Source of the DNA: Streptomyces sp. Tue6028
Lineage (GTDB): Bacteria; Actinomycetota; Actinomycetes; Streptomycetales; Streptomycetaceae
Assembly: GCF_002300165.1 (NCBI RefSeq)
Contig: NZ_MLCE01000002.1
Coordinates: 225,251 to 289,250, forward strand
Direction of reading: 5' to 3'
DNA length: 64,000 bases
The first letter of the stretch is position 1; each line of letters starts with the position of its first letter. The position numbers and the translations under genes are program-made. The notes beneath the pieces were generated by a model. The model made no database searches. It was not told where the DNA came from and saw only the letters and a program-made list of their open reading frames with translations. This document shows positions 51,166-60,409 of this stretch, one piece after another.

Positions 51166-53196
51166 TCAGCCGCTGACGCTCGCCGCGCCCGTCTCGATGT
51201 GCCCGGTGAACCGTCGCGACCAGCTCGCGTCGGAGTCCACGGTGATCGTGAAGTCGTACCAGCCGTTCTGGTACGCGACCGCGTTGAAGAAGTCCTCCGT
51301 CGCACCGCCCGCGGCGACCGTGTACGTCCAGGGGCCGTCGCCGCGGTAGTGGTTCGAGGTGACGGTGAACGTGACCGCCAAGGCGGCGGTGTTGCTCATC
51401 GTGAAGTAGACGGCCGTCTTCCCGGTACCGGGTTCGGTTGCGTACCGGCAGCGGACCTCGGCCGACTTGCCCGCCTTCGTCGCGTCGCCCGTGAAGCGGC
51501 GCAGGAAGCGGTTGGGACCGGTCATCGAGAAGTCGTACCTGCCGTCGCCGTATCCGGCTCCGATGTCGAAGGAGTCGGAGGCGGTGCCGCCCGCGTCGAC
51601 GGTGTACTGCCAGGGCACGGTGTCGCGGTAGGCGCCGGGGTGGAGGGAGAAGTGCGCGGCCCGCCGTGCGGGACCGCCCTGGTTGGTCATGGTGAACCAG
51701 GCGAGGACCTTCCCGCTCGTGCCGAACTCCAGGCGTTCCAGGTGGCCGTTGGGCTGATAGGGCAGTGCTCGGGCGGGCCGGGTGCCGGGCTCCTGGGCGG
51801 GTAGCGCGTTGGTGGTGGGCACGGGATTGGGCAGGGGCCCGCAGGTGTCGTACCCGATGACGCTCGTCGCGGGCAGTGGTGCGACGCCGTACACCGGCTG
51901 GGTGAAGTCGAAGACGCCGGTGAGGTCGCCGGTGACCTTGCGGCGCCAGGCGCTGATGTTGGGGCAGGCGGCGGGTGTGCCGAGGGCGCCGGTCCAGGTC
52001 TCCAGGAAACGCAGCACGGAGGTGTGGTCGAACACCTCCGAGGAGACCCAGCCGCCGCGTGTCCAGGGGGAGATGACGAGCATCGGGACACGGAAGCCGA
52101 GCCCGTAGGGCACGCCGTTCCTGAACTCGCCGGCCGTGCCCGCGGGCGGGGCCGGCGGCGGCACATGGTCGAAGAAGCCGTCGTTCTCGTCGTAGTTGAG
52201 GAACAGCACGGTCGAGTCGAAGACGCCCGGGTCGGCGGCGAGCGCCCGGTACACCAGGTCGACGAAGTGCGCGCCGTCACCGGGCGGGGCGTAGGGGTGC
52301 TCGGAGGAGGCCTGGTCGGCCACCACCCACGAGACCCGGGGCAGGGTGCCCGCGAGGACGTCGGCCTTGATGGCGGCGGCGATGTCGTCCGGCGTGGAGC
52401 CGGTGACCCTCGGTACGGAGGCCATGCCACGGTCGTACAGGGGGTCGCCCGCCTTGGCGGCGGCGAACTTCTTGAAATAGGCGCAGCCGTTGTCGCCGTA
52501 GTTGTCCTGGGCGTTCTGGTAGACCTTCCAGGTCACCCCGGCCGCCTGGAGCGCCTCGGCGTAGTTCTGCCAGGTCAGTCCGGACTCCTCTCCGCCGTCG
52601 TAGCTGGACGCGTCGACCTTGCCGCTCCACAGATAGGTGCGGTTGGGACCGGTGGCGCTCAGCGCGGAGCAGAAGTAGGCGTCGCAGACGGTGTAGTTGT
52701 CGGCCAGGGCGTAGTGGAAGGGGATGTCGGAACGGTCGAGGTAGCCCATCGTGCGGACATTGCCCACGCCCGCGACCCAGTTGTCCAGGCGGCCCTTGTT
52801 CCAGGCGGAGTGCTGCGAGGTCCAGGAGTGCGGGAGGTCGCCGTTGCACTGGGCGAGGGTCTCGCCGTCCTGGCCGCCCGCGGCGGGCGTGGAGCTGAGC
52901 TTCCACGGGTACTGCCTGCCGCCGCCGTTCGGCTGGTCGAAGACGGAGCGGCCCCCGGCCAGGGTGATGCCGCTGCGGTCGTCGAAGCCGCGGACGCCCT
53001 TGAGCCGCCCGAAGTAGTGGTCGAAGCTGCGGTTCTCCTGCATGAGGACGACGACGTGCCGTACGTCCGCGATCGTGCCGGTCGCCGTCGCCCCGGTGCC
53101 CGCGGCGGCCGCCGGACGCGCGCCCATGCCCACCGCCGCCCCTGTCGCCACGGATGCGCCGAGTCCCACGAAGCCTCTTCGGCTGATCGGTGTCAT
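51166..53196 (-). CDS. Tat-secreted non-hemolytic phospholipase C
   Basis: 676 aa. Tat signal with SRRGFVGLG at 5-13, hydrophobic stretch to ~33. The phosphoesterase domain carries the family motif QENRSFDHYFGRLKGVRGF and later NYDENDGFFDHV with further metal ligands. Two C-terminal DUF756 repeats (~470-560 and ~590-670, both with DGRYDFS- or NGWYDFT-like ends) complete the PlcN/PlcH layout. It hydrolyses phospholipids outside the cell, scavenging phosphate. ATG 53196 is chosen to start the Tat signal. I see no clear PHO box. Confidence 0.9.
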   Translation of the reverse strand: MTPISRRGFVGLGASVATGAAVGMGARPAAAAGTGATATGTIADVRHVVVLMQENRSFDHYFGRLKGVRGFDDRSGITLAGGRSVFDQPNGGGRQYPWKLSSTPAAGGQDGETLAQCNGDLPHSWTSQHSAWNKGRLDNWVAGVGNVRTMGYLDRSDIPFHYALADNYTVCDAYFCSALSATGPNRTYLWSGKVDASSYDGGEESGLTWQNYAEALQAAGVTWKVYQNAQDNYGDNGCAYFKKFAAAKAGDPLYDRGMASVPRVTGSTPDDIAAAIKADVLAGTLPRVSWVVADQASSEHPYAPPGDGAHFVDLVYRALAADPGVFDSTVLFLNYDENDGFFDHVPPPAPPAGTAGEFRNGVPYGLGFRVPMLVISPWTRGGWVSSEVFDHTSVLRFLETWTGALGTPAACPNISAWRRKVTGDLTGVFDFTQPVYGVAPLPATSVIGYDTCGPLPNPVPTTNALPAQEPGTRPARALPYQPNGHLERLEFGTSGKVLAWFTMTNQGGPARRAAHFSLHPGAYRDTVPWQYTVDAGGTASDSFDIGAGYGDGRYDFSMTGPNRFLRRFTGDATKAGKSAEVRCRYATEPGTGKTAVYFTMSNTAALAVTFTVTSNHYRGDGPWTYTVAAGGATEDFFNAVAYQNGWYDFTITVDSDASWSRRFTGHIETGAASVSG

Positions 53197-53380
53197 TCGC
53201 CCGCCCTCGTCGCCGGCGTGCCCCTGCGGCACACCGCGCGCCAGCGTGCACGCAGTGACGGTCAGGGTCCACAGCGCGCGGTGAGGCGCGGGTGAACAGC
53301 CGCCGAATCCCCGCGAGTCGGCGGGGACAGGGCCCTGCGCGCCGTCGGTCCGTCGTGCGGGCCGGGCCGACGGGCGGTCG

Positions 53381-54508
53381 TCACCGGGGGCCGGGCGCCG
53401 TGCCGTCCGCCGGGTCCGGGACGAGGATCACCTTTCCGGTGACGGTGCCGGACTCGGCGAGCCGTACGGCCTCCGCGGCGCGGCTGAGCGGTACGCGCGC
53501 CGCCACCTGCGCGGTGATCGCGCCGTCGGCGAGCAGGGCGAGCACCTGGCCGAGGTCGGTGCGCAGCCGCTCGTGGAAGACGGCCGAACGGCGCTTGCCC
53601 GCCCAGATGTTGTAGAAGTGCGTGCGCCGGCCGTTGGGCAGCAGCTTCCACAGGAACAGCCGGCCGATGAGCTTGAGCACGGGCAGCTTGGAGGAGCCGG
53701 CGACGTCCCGGGTGGCCGCGGTGCCGTACGAGACGAGCGTGCCGCCCTTCGCCAGCAGACCGAAGGAGTCCACGATGCCGTCGCCGCCCACGTGGTCGAA
53801 GACGGCGTCGACGCCGCCCGGTGCCAACTCCCGGATCTGACCGGGGAGATCGGCGGCGCGGTAGTCGAGCGGTGTCGCGCCGAGCGCGCGCACCGCCTCG
53901 TGGTGCCGGGGCGATGCCGTGCCGATGACCCGGATGCCGGCGTGCCTGGCCAGCTGTACGAGGGTGGAGCCCACTCCGCCGTTCGCCCCGTGCACCAGAA
54001 CGGTCTGTCCGGCACGGACCCGGGCGACGCGATGCAGCATCTGCCAGGCCGTGATGCCGTTGACGACCACCGTCTCGGCCTCGGCGGGGTCCAGTCCGCC
54101 CGGGACCTCGACTAGACCGGCGACGGGGAGCGCGACGAGGCTGGCCCAGCCGCCCACCTTGGTCAGCGCGGCGAAGCGCCGGCCGATCAGGGAGGCGTCC
54201 ACGCCTTCGCCGGTCCGGACGACGACGCCGACCATGTCGTACCCGGGCACGAAGGGGAACGGCGGCTGGTCGTAGTACTTGCCGCGGCGCATCTGCTGCT
54301 CGGCGAAGGACACCCCGGAGGCCTCCAGGGCGAGGACGACCTCGTCCGCGGCGGGCCGCGGCGCGGGGCGGACGCGGATCTCCAGGCCGGAGGGCTCCAC
54401 GACGCCCGGGAGGACGACCTCGGTCACCGCTCCCCCGGCGCTGTCGACACGCTCGGCGGGGTCGCTGTTCTCGACGGGGTGACTCTCCATGACGGCCTCC
54501 GGGTTCAT
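53381..54508 (-). CDS. Zinc-independent medium-chain reductase (quinone oxidoreductase-like)
   Basis: 375 aa. GroES-like N-domain with FVPGYDMVGVV; NADPH-binding motif VLVHGANGGVGSTLVQLA at ~170; no zinc-ligand cysteines. A ~30-residue polar N-terminal extension precedes the domain. Members reduce quinones or enones. It is divergent from a TetR gene and probably regulated by it. ATG 54508 follows AAGGAG at good spacing. Confidence 0.85.
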   Translation of the reverse strand: MNPEAVMESHPVENSDPAERVDSAGGAVTEVVLPGVVEPSGLEIRVRPAPRPAADEVVLALEASGVSFAEQQMRRGKYYDQPPFPFVPGYDMVGVVVRTGEGVDASLIGRRFAALTKVGGWASLVALPVAGLVEVPGGLDPAEAETVVVNGITAWQMLHRVARVRAGQTVLVHGANGGVGSTLVQLARHAGIRVIGTASPRHHEAVRALGATPLDYRAADLPGQIRELAPGGVDAVFDHVGGDGIVDSFGLLAKGGTLVSYGTAATRDVAGSSKLPVLKLIGRLFLWKLLPNGRRTHFYNIWAGKRRSAVFHERLRTDLGQVLALLADGAITAQVAARVPLSRAAEAVRLAESGTVTGKVILVPDPADGTAPGPR

Positions 54509-54534
54509 GACGGACAGAGCTCCTTCGTTATCGA

Positions 54535-54592
54535 CTCTCGCTTGCGTGAGAGGTTCTAACTAAAGCTTGCTCCTCTATATTCTGTTAGTCAA
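54535..54592. promoter_or_regulatory. Divergent control region with two dyads
   Basis: Between the oxidoreductase and tetR genes are CTCTC-N8-GAGAG (54535-54552) and CTAAC-N23-GTTAG (54556-54588), plus TATATT (54576-54581), a good -10 for the rightward tetR, and TTGACT (54592-54587), a possible -35 for the leftward gene. A plausible shared TetR operator region; exact site uncertain. Confidence 0.4.
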
Positions 54593-54635
54593 GAGCGGTC
54601 ACCACCGCACCCCCAGCAGACGAAGAGGCGATGAC

Positions 54636-55451
54636 GTGGCCACAGGAAGCCGGACCGGAACGGGCCCGCGCGATCGGTTCCGCGCGCAGGTACGGCAGGA
54701 GGTCAAGACGGCGGCGCTCGGACAGCTGGCCGAAGGCGGTCCGGAGGCGCTGTCGCTCAACGCGGTGGCCAAGCAGCTGGGCATGACGGGACCCGCGCTG
54801 TACCGCTACTTCACCAACCGGGACAGCCTGCTCACCGAGCTCGTCGTCGACGCCTACGGAGATCTCGCGGCCGCCCTGTCCCGGGCGGCCGGCCACGAGG
54901 CGAAGGACCCAGGCGGCGGCCCGCACGACACCGGCTCGACCGACGCGGGCGATACGACCGGCGCGACCGACGCGGGCCGCACGACCGGCACAGGCACGAG
55001 CGGCGCGGAGCCCTCGGACGCCGTGGCCCGCCTGGCGGCGATCGCCCGGGCCTACCGCACCTGGGCGCTGGCCGAGCCGCACCGCTATCGGCTCCTCTTC
55101 CGGGCGCCGCTCCAGGGGTACGACGCCCAGTCGACCAGCCTGGTCGAGGCGTCCCAGCCCGCCATGAACGTCGTACTGGCCGCGGTGAGCGACCTGGCGC
55201 AGCCGGACTCGCCGGCTCCGGAGGGTCCGGCGGCACAGTTCCGGCAGTGGATGGAACGCCACGGGATCGAGGACGTCCCGGAGGCGGTCGCCGCGCGGTC
55301 CACCATCCTGTGGGCCCGTCTGCACGGCTTGGTCAGCCTGGAGATCGAGGGCAATTTCGCCTCGATGGGCATCGATCCCGCGCCCCTGTACGACGCCGAG
55401 GTGAAAGACTTCACGAGCACTCGCACATATGCTCCTCGAACGGGAGAATGA
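54636..55451 (+). CDS. TetR-family regulator with repeat-rich linker
   Basis: 271 aa. TetR helix-turn-helix at ~18-65 (ALGQLAEGGPEALSLNAVAKQLGMTGPALYRYFTNRDSL). Between DNA-binding and ligand domain (~90-125) is an insertion of Thr, Gly, Asp and Ala with near repeats (TDAGDTTGATDAGRTTGTG), so the protein is longer than the ~200-aa norm. The C-terminal TetR_C_13-like domain contains YRTWALAEPHRYRLLF. GTG 54636 is preceded by AGAGGCG. Probably represses the divergent oxidoreductase. Confidence 0.82.
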   Translation: MATGSRTGTGPRDRFRAQVRQEVKTAALGQLAEGGPEALSLNAVAKQLGMTGPALYRYFTNRDSLLTELVVDAYGDLAAALSRAAGHEAKDPGGGPHDTGSTDAGDTTGATDAGRTTGTGTSGAEPSDAVARLAAIARAYRTWALAEPHRYRLLFRAPLQGYDAQSTSLVEASQPAMNVVLAAVSDLAQPDSPAPEGPAAQFRQWMERHGIEDVPEAVAARSTILWARLHGLVSLEIEGNFASMGIDPAPLYDAEVKDFTSTRTYAPRTGE

Positions 55452-55687
55452 ACGACGGGCACAACCCCGCGTCCACCCGTCAAGTCACGTACGCCACCTA
55501 CGACTTGACCCGTCGCACGCGTACCGCATCCGTCCCGGGCGACCGGCCCGGGAGGACTGCGGCATATGCCAGATGCACCACCGTATCGGGTGTTGCCAAA
55601 TCCCTTACAGCGCGTCGCAGGCTGTGCAACAGTCGTAACGGTCCTTCCGTCACACCAGGTCGTACCGTCCCCGCATCGGAGTACGTC

Positions 55688-57136
55688 ATGCCCTCCCATC
55701 TCTCTGCGGACCGCTCCGCCGCCCAGCCGCCCCGGCGCGGCTCGGTCGACGCGCTGATCTCGCAGACGCGGCAGCTGCGGGGCGAGGTGGATGCCGTACG
55801 CCGCGAGGCACCCTCCGACGGCACGGATCCGCAGGGACGCTGGCAGCGTGCGCTGTGCAACCTGGCGATGCATCAACTCAACGACCTCGATGGGCACTTG
55901 GCGCAACTGCGGGACGGGCCACCACCCTTCCCCGCCCCTCCCGCGGCCGCGCCGGCCACCGCTGAGGCCGTGCCCCCCGTATCCCGGCACGGCTCACTGC
56001 TGAGCAGGGTCGGCAGCGCCGAATGGAATCTGCTGACGGACGAGGCCGGCTGGTCGGGCGAGCTCTACCAGATCCTGGGCCGCCACCCCACCGCTCCCCC
56101 GCTCACCCTGGACGAGCTCCCCTCCCTGGTGCTCGACGAGGACCGGGCGAAACTGACCGCGTTGGTCACGGACTGCCTCATCGACGCCAAACCGATCGAC
56201 GGGGAGTTCCGCATCGTGCGCCCCGACGGCGAGGTGCGGGCCGTCCACATGATGGCCGAGCCCGTGCTCGACGCCGACGGCAGCACCACCTCGATGTGGG
56301 CCGTGCTCCGTGACGTCAGTGAACTGCGGCGCAGCCAGCGGACGGTGAGCGAACGCCGTGACTCGCTGCAACACCAGCGGCGCATCGCGGTCGAGCTGCA
56401 GGAATCCGTGCTGCCACCCTGGCGCGGTTCCCTGCGGTCCCCGCACCGGGGCCCCGGAACCCTGGATCTGGCCGCGCACTACCTGCCGTCCTCGACCGGC
56501 GCGCTGATCGGCGGCGACTGGTACGACGCACTCGAACTCCCCGACGGGGAGATGCTGTTGAGCGTCGGCGACCTCACCGGCCACGGGGTCACCGTGACGT
56601 CGGGCATGGCGATGCTGCTCGGCGCACTACGCGGGATGGCCATGGCGGGCGCCCAACCGGGGCAACTCATGTCCTGGCTCAACCAGTTGCTCGACACCAC
56701 CGTCCAGCCCGCCCTCGGCAGCGCCGTCTGCTGCCGCTACCGGCCCGAGACCCGCACCCTCAGCTGGGCACAGGCAGGCCACCCCGCCCCCCTGCTGTTC
56801 CGCGAGGGGACGGGGCGCGCACTGACAGCACCGGACGGCGTGCTGCTCGGGGCGACCTCGGGAGCCGTCTACGGGCAGGCCGAAGAGACTCTCGAAGAAG
56901 GCGACCTGCTGCTCCTGCACACCGACGGACTGGTGCCGCGGCAGTGGGGGTCCCCTCGCCGGGCCGAAGCCGGGAGCGAGACAGGAACGGCCGCCGTACA
57001 AGGTCTGCTCGGCCTGGCCCCACGCTTCGACGGAGCCCGTACCGCCCAGGAGTGTGTACGGATGGTGGTCGAGGAATTCGGCGAATCCGAGCGCGCGGAC
57101 GACGCGTGCGTGCTCATCGCCCGGGTCGGTTCCTGA
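55688..57136 (+). CDS. PAS-domain SpoIIE-type PP2C phosphatase (RsbU-like)
   Basis: 482 aa. The N-terminal helical part (~20-90) is followed by a PAS domain (~100-215; WSGELYQILGRHP; FRIVRPDGEVRAVH) and a PP2C SpoIIE domain (~240-480) with all metal-binding blocks: GGDWYDALELPDG, VGDLTGHGV, HTDGLVPR and ADDACVLIA. No histidine-kinase or STAS partner is adjacent. It is expected to dephosphorylate an anti-sigma antagonist in a partner-switching stress pathway. GGAG lies 7 nt before ATG 55688. The preceding 236 bp contain G/C dyads but no gene. Confidence 0.87.
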   Translation: MPSHLSADRSAAQPPRRGSVDALISQTRQLRGEVDAVRREAPSDGTDPQGRWQRALCNLAMHQLNDLDGHLAQLRDGPPPFPAPPAAAPATAEAVPPVSRHGSLLSRVGSAEWNLLTDEAGWSGELYQILGRHPTAPPLTLDELPSLVLDEDRAKLTALVTDCLIDAKPIDGEFRIVRPDGEVRAVHMMAEPVLDADGSTTSMWAVLRDVSELRRSQRTVSERRDSLQHQRRIAVELQESVLPPWRGSLRSPHRGPGTLDLAAHYLPSSTGALIGGDWYDALELPDGEMLLSVGDLTGHGVTVTSGMAMLLGALRGMAMAGAQPGQLMSWLNQLLDTTVQPALGSAVCCRYRPETRTLSWAQAGHPAPLLFREGTGRALTAPDGVLLGATSGAVYGQAEETLEEGDLLLLHTDGLVPRQWGSPRRAEAGSETGTAAVQGLLGLAPRFDGARTAQECVRMVVEEFGESERADDACVLIARVGS

Positions 57137-57271
57137 CGGCTTCGCGAACGGGGATCACACCGCGCCCTGCGACGGCGCCAAGGACCAACATCGCCCTTGA
57201 CCTTGCCGAGGGACCGGAGTCAAGCCTGGACCCCGACCCGCCCACCGACCCGTGTCGTCGGCACGGGCTCC

Positions 57272-58774
57272 TTACGCCCGCGCGCTGTTTCCGCCGCCCC
57301 TCGGCTTCAACGAACCGTTGGGCAGGGCCAGTTTGATCTCCTCACGCAGGTCGTGGATCTTCGGATAGCTGGAGTACTGCCCGGTGAGCCGGTACATCTC
57401 GCGCAGTCTGTCCCAGGTCCGGTGGGAGGAGTTGGCCCCCATCGAGGTCAGGGCGAGTCGCGCGTACCGGTCGGCCTGTTCGGGATCGTCGGCGATGAAG
57501 CAGGCCGACGCCAGGGAGATGTGGTCGAAGATCTTCGACCGGTCCCGGCCCGACTCGCGCAGCTTCAGCGCCTCCTTCGCGTGGCGCTGAGCCGTGGCCG
57601 CCGCCGACGGCTCGTGCTCGGCGAGGGTGCGGTAGGCGAGGGCCTGCATGCCGTGCATGTCGGCCTCGTCGAACAGTTGCATCCAGCTCGGCGGAGGGAC
57701 GTCGCCCCGGTCGGAGACGAACAGGTCCTCCGCCTGGCCGAGGGTGCGCCGCATCGCCTGCCCCTTGCCCATGGAGGCCTGCGCCCAGGCCTCGATGGTG
57801 TGGAGCATGGCCCGGGTGCGGGGCAGCACCTCCTCGCCGGAACCCGACTTCGCCAGCTTCATGAGGTCGAGTGCGTCGTCGGGCCGGCCCAGATGCACCA
57901 TCTGACGAGCCGCTCGGGAGAGCGCCTCGCCGGCGCGGGGCCGGTCACCGCCTTCTCGGGCCGCGTGTGCGGCGATGACGAAGTACTTCTGAGCCGTGGG
58001 CTCCAGGCCGACGTCGTGCGACATCCAGCCCGCGAGGACGGCGAGGTTGGCGGCGACGCCCCAGAGGCGTCGCTGCAGATGGTCGGGGTGCCGGTAGGAG
58101 AGCATGCCTCCCACCTCGTTCAGCTGGCCCACCACGGCCTTACGTTGCAGCCCGCCGCCGCGAGCCGCGTCCCAGGCCCGGAACACCTCGACCGAGCGCT
58201 CCAGTTCCTCGATCTCCTGCGACCCGATGGGGGCGGCCTCGTAGCGGTCGAACCCAGCGGGGTCGGCGTGCAGGGGATCTTCGAATCGGGGAGCGTCGGC
58301 CGCGAGGGCCGGATCGGTGTGGAGCCAGTCGTGCATGGCCGTGCTGAGTGCGGATCCCGCGGCGAGCGCGGCACCCGCGCCCACCAAGCCGCGTCGGTTG
58401 AGCATGAGGTCCATTCCCGTGAATTCGGTGAGGACCGCGGCGGTCCGTTCGGGCGCCCACGGCACTCCGTCGGGATGTTCCGCATTCCCGCCGCTCTGCC
58501 GCTTTCCCGTACGCCCGTGCCGGACCAGACCGAGGTCCTCGATGGTCACGACACGGCCGAGACGCTCGGTGAACAGGGCCGCCAGCACCCGCGGCACCGG
58601 ATCGCGCGGGATCTCTCCCATGTCGATCCAACGCCGCACCCGCGAGGTGTCGGTCGCCAGTTGGGGGTGGCCCATGGCCGCCGCCTGCCGGTTGACCATC
58701 CTCGCGAGTTCGCCCTTGGACCAGCCGGCCAGGCCGAACAGGTCCGACAGGCGGGTGTTGGGTTGTCCGTTCAC
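57272..58774 (-). CDS. NsdA-like XRE/TPR regulator of differentiation
   Basis: 500 aa. N-terminal helix-turn-helix-like part WSKGELARMVNRQAAAMG, with RRWIDMGEIPRDPVPRVL, then a hydrophobic Ala-Gly stretch (~130-145, GLVGAGAALAAGSALS), then TPR-like helical repeats to the end. This matches the Streptomyces NsdA/NsdB group, negative regulators of sporulation and antibiotic production; the neighbours do not match the classical nsdA locus as I recall it, so it is probably a paralogue. GTG 58774 has a weak GGGGG upstream. The promoter carries an inverted repeat (58802-58820). Confidence 0.8.
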   Translation of the reverse strand: MNGQPNTRLSDLFGLAGWSKGELARMVNRQAAAMGHPQLATDTSRVRRWIDMGEIPRDPVPRVLAALFTERLGRVVTIEDLGLVRHGRTGKRQSGGNAEHPDGVPWAPERTAAVLTEFTGMDLMLNRRGLVGAGAALAAGSALSTAMHDWLHTDPALAADAPRFEDPLHADPAGFDRYEAAPIGSQEIEELERSVEVFRAWDAARGGGLQRKAVVGQLNEVGGMLSYRHPDHLQRRLWGVAANLAVLAGWMSHDVGLEPTAQKYFVIAAHAAREGGDRPRAGEALSRAARQMVHLGRPDDALDLMKLAKSGSGEEVLPRTRAMLHTIEAWAQASMGKGQAMRRTLGQAEDLFVSDRGDVPPPSWMQLFDEADMHGMQALAYRTLAEHEPSAAATAQRHAKEALKLRESGRDRSKIFDHISLASACFIADDPEQADRYARLALTSMGANSSHRTWDRLREMYRLTGQYSSYPKIHDLREEIKLALPNGSLKPRGGGNSARA

Positions 58775-58801
58775 GTCAAGCCCCCAGGTTCTCGGCTGAT
58801 T

Positions 58802-58820
58802 TGACAGTAACCGCCTGTCA
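58802..58820. promoter_or_regulatory. Inverted repeat TGACAG-N7-CTGTCA at the NsdA-like promoter
   Basis: Perfect 6-bp arms with a 7-bp spacer, 28 nt before the start codon of the NsdA-like gene and just past the stop of the small gene on the same strand. A plausible autoregulatory site, unproven. Confidence 0.45.
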
Positions 58821-58832
58821 GTTGCTGAGCGA

Positions 58833-59009
58833 CTATTCGCCAGGGTTCGCCAGGGTGCGCCAGATGGTGTGCCAGTGGACCTCGGGTGTCAGGTAGGAAC
58901 GCGCCACCCCGACCCGGTTGCCGCAGGGACACTCCCCAGGGTGTTCCGGCGCGGCCGGGGCGGGTAGCGCGGCAACTCGCAGGCACACGAAGGGATCTGT
59001 ATCGCCCAT
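58833..59009 (-). CDS. Small Cys-containing protein, 58 aa
   Basis: [16 protein letters not shown], then CPCGNR and the C-terminal [15 protein letters not shown]. High G/C third positions through the whole frame support coding. ATG 59009 overlaps the ATG of the divergent phosphotransferase by 2 bp on the opposite strand; a GTG at 59057 would add 16 residues and overlap that gene by 50 bp. GGAGG lies 14 nt upstream of the ATG. It reads toward the NsdA-like gene, 58 bp away, and may form an operon with it. The CPCG motif hints at a metal or thiol role; family not recognised. Confidence 0.6.
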   Translation of the reverse strand: MGDTDPFVCLRVAALPAPAAPEHPGECPCGNRVGVARSYLTPEVHWHTIWRTLANPGE

Positions 59010-60144
59010 GTACGCAGCATCGTCCTCCGTGTCCGCTCCGCCCCGGTCGTTGCACACCCGCCCGGCGGGCAGCGGCCCCTACCTCGACCCCGCCCGCCAG
59101 GCGCCCGTGCTCGGTGCCGGCCGGACGCGACGCGTCCCGGGGCTCGGCACCCAGCCGCTCAGCGGGAGAATCGACTTGTCCGGCCCTCAGGGCGCGCAGC
59201 TGCGCACGGCGATCGCGTCGGTGCACCGGATCTGTCCGGAGTTCGCTCCGGTACAGGTGCTGCGCCGCAGCGGACGCTCCGTGCTCCTCGTGGGCACGAC
59301 GGGGCGCAGCACGGCCGTCGCCAAGTGTTTACTCGACCAGTCACCGATGTGGGCCGACCGGATCCGGCACGAAATAGCTGCCTACCGCTCGTTCGTCCGG
59401 CACCGGCCGCCGGTCCGGGTGCCGCGGCTGATCGCGGCGGACCCGGACAACGGCACCCTGGTCATCGAGCGGATGCCGGGCCGCGTCGCCGCGCTCCAGC
59501 GGCACCCCGCCGAGGCCCCGCCCCGCGCGGACATCCGGGCGGCACTGGGCGCGATCTGCCGGCTGAACGCCTGGCGGCCACCGGCGGGCACGTTCGACGC
59601 CCCGCTGGACTACGCGGAGCGGATCTCCCGATTCCACGAGCTGGGTCTGCTCACGGACCGGGACATGGGCGATCTGCAGAAGCTGGTGCACGGCATCGCC
59701 CATTCGGCGGGCCGTCAGGGCATGGGTCAGTTCTGCCACGGTGATGCCCTCCTGTCGAACATCCTGCTCTCACCGGCCGGTCCAGTGCTGGTGGACTGGG
59801 AGCACGCGGGTTGGTATCTGCCGGGGTACGACCTGGCGACCCTGTGGGCGGTCCTCGGTGACGCGCCGGTGGCTCGGCGGCAGATCAGCCAACTCGCCCA
59901 GTCGGCGGGGCCCGCCGCGCGCGACGCCTTCCTGGTGAATCTGATGCTCGTGCTGACACGAGAGATCCGCACCTATGAGACGGCCGTGCAGCGTTCGATG
60001 CACGACACGGCCCCGGCGGCGCCCGGTCCGGCTCACCCGGGTGCCGCGCCGTCGGGCGAGGAACAGCGGTTGCTGCTGAGGCGGCTGCACGACGACTGCC
60101 AGATGGCCCGCCGGGCCGTACGAGCGGCGGTCGGCACTCGCTGA
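59008..60144 (+). CDS. Aminoglycoside-phosphotransferase-fold protein (APH family)
   Basis: 378 aa. APH/choline-kinase fold with the catalytic block [13 protein letters not shown] (H-G-D-x5-N), then [22 protein letters not shown] for the metal Asp. The N-terminal ~55 residues are disordered Ser-Pro-rich. The GAAGGGA ribosome site is 12 nt upstream of ATG 59008, long for a standard start. Many such Streptomyces proteins have no known substrate, and there is no resistance context here. A strong terminator follows. Confidence 0.8.
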   Translation: MYAASSSVSAPPRSLHTRPAGSGPYLDPARQAPVLGAGRTRRVPGLGTQPLSGRIDLSGPQGAQLRTAIASVHRICPEFAPVQVLRRSGRSVLLVGTTGRSTAVAKCLLDQSPMWADRIRHEIAAYRSFVRHRPPVRVPRLIAADPDNGTLVIERMPGRVAALQRHPAEAPPRADIRAALGAICRLNAWRPPAGTFDAPLDYAERISRFHELGLLTDRDMGDLQKLVHGIAHSAGRQGMGQFCHGDALLSNILLSPAGPVLVDWEHAGWYLPGYDLATLWAVLGDAPVARRQISQLAQSAGPAARDAFLVNLMLVLTREIRTYETAVQRSMHDTAPAAPGPAHPGAAPSGEEQRLLLRRLHDDCQMARRAVRAAVGTR

Positions 60145-60152
60145 CGGGGACG

Positions 60153-60195
60153 GAGGTCCGCGGTCGCGCCAGGACAGGGGCGCACCGCGGACCTC
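60153..60195 (+). terminator. Hairpin after the phosphotransferase-fold gene
   Basis: GAGGTCCGCGGT (60153-60164) pairs perfectly with ACCGCGGACCTC (60184-60195) around a 19-nt loop, 9 bp beyond the stop codon. Confidence 0.65.
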
Positions 60196-60325
60196 TGGCG
60201 TGTCGCGACCTCACCCGTTCGGTCCATTGGTCCACGCCACTGACGCCGCGCAGGCCGCGTCACCGCCGCCACGAAAACCTTCACCACGTGCGCTGACATG
60301 GGAAATCGCCTGCCACTGGGCATGA

Positions 60326-60354
60326 TTGACGGATCGTCGGAGAGCCGGTAGCAC
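60326..60354 (+). promoter_or_regulatory. Housekeeping-type promoter of the amidase gene
   Basis: TTGACG (60326-60331), 17-nt spacer and TAGCAC (60349-60354). Expected start near 60361, giving a ~49-nt leader before the TTG start codon. The rest of 60145-60409 holds only the upstream terminator. Confidence 0.6.
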
Positions 60355-60409
60355 TGACGCAGTTCGGCCCCGCACGCCCCACCGCGCCCGACCGTCCCAG
60401 GAGGCTGCA

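Noticed and set aside
59008..60144. Aminoglycoside resistance gene
   Set aside because: The fold is shared by many kinases; there is no resistance, biosynthetic or mobile context.
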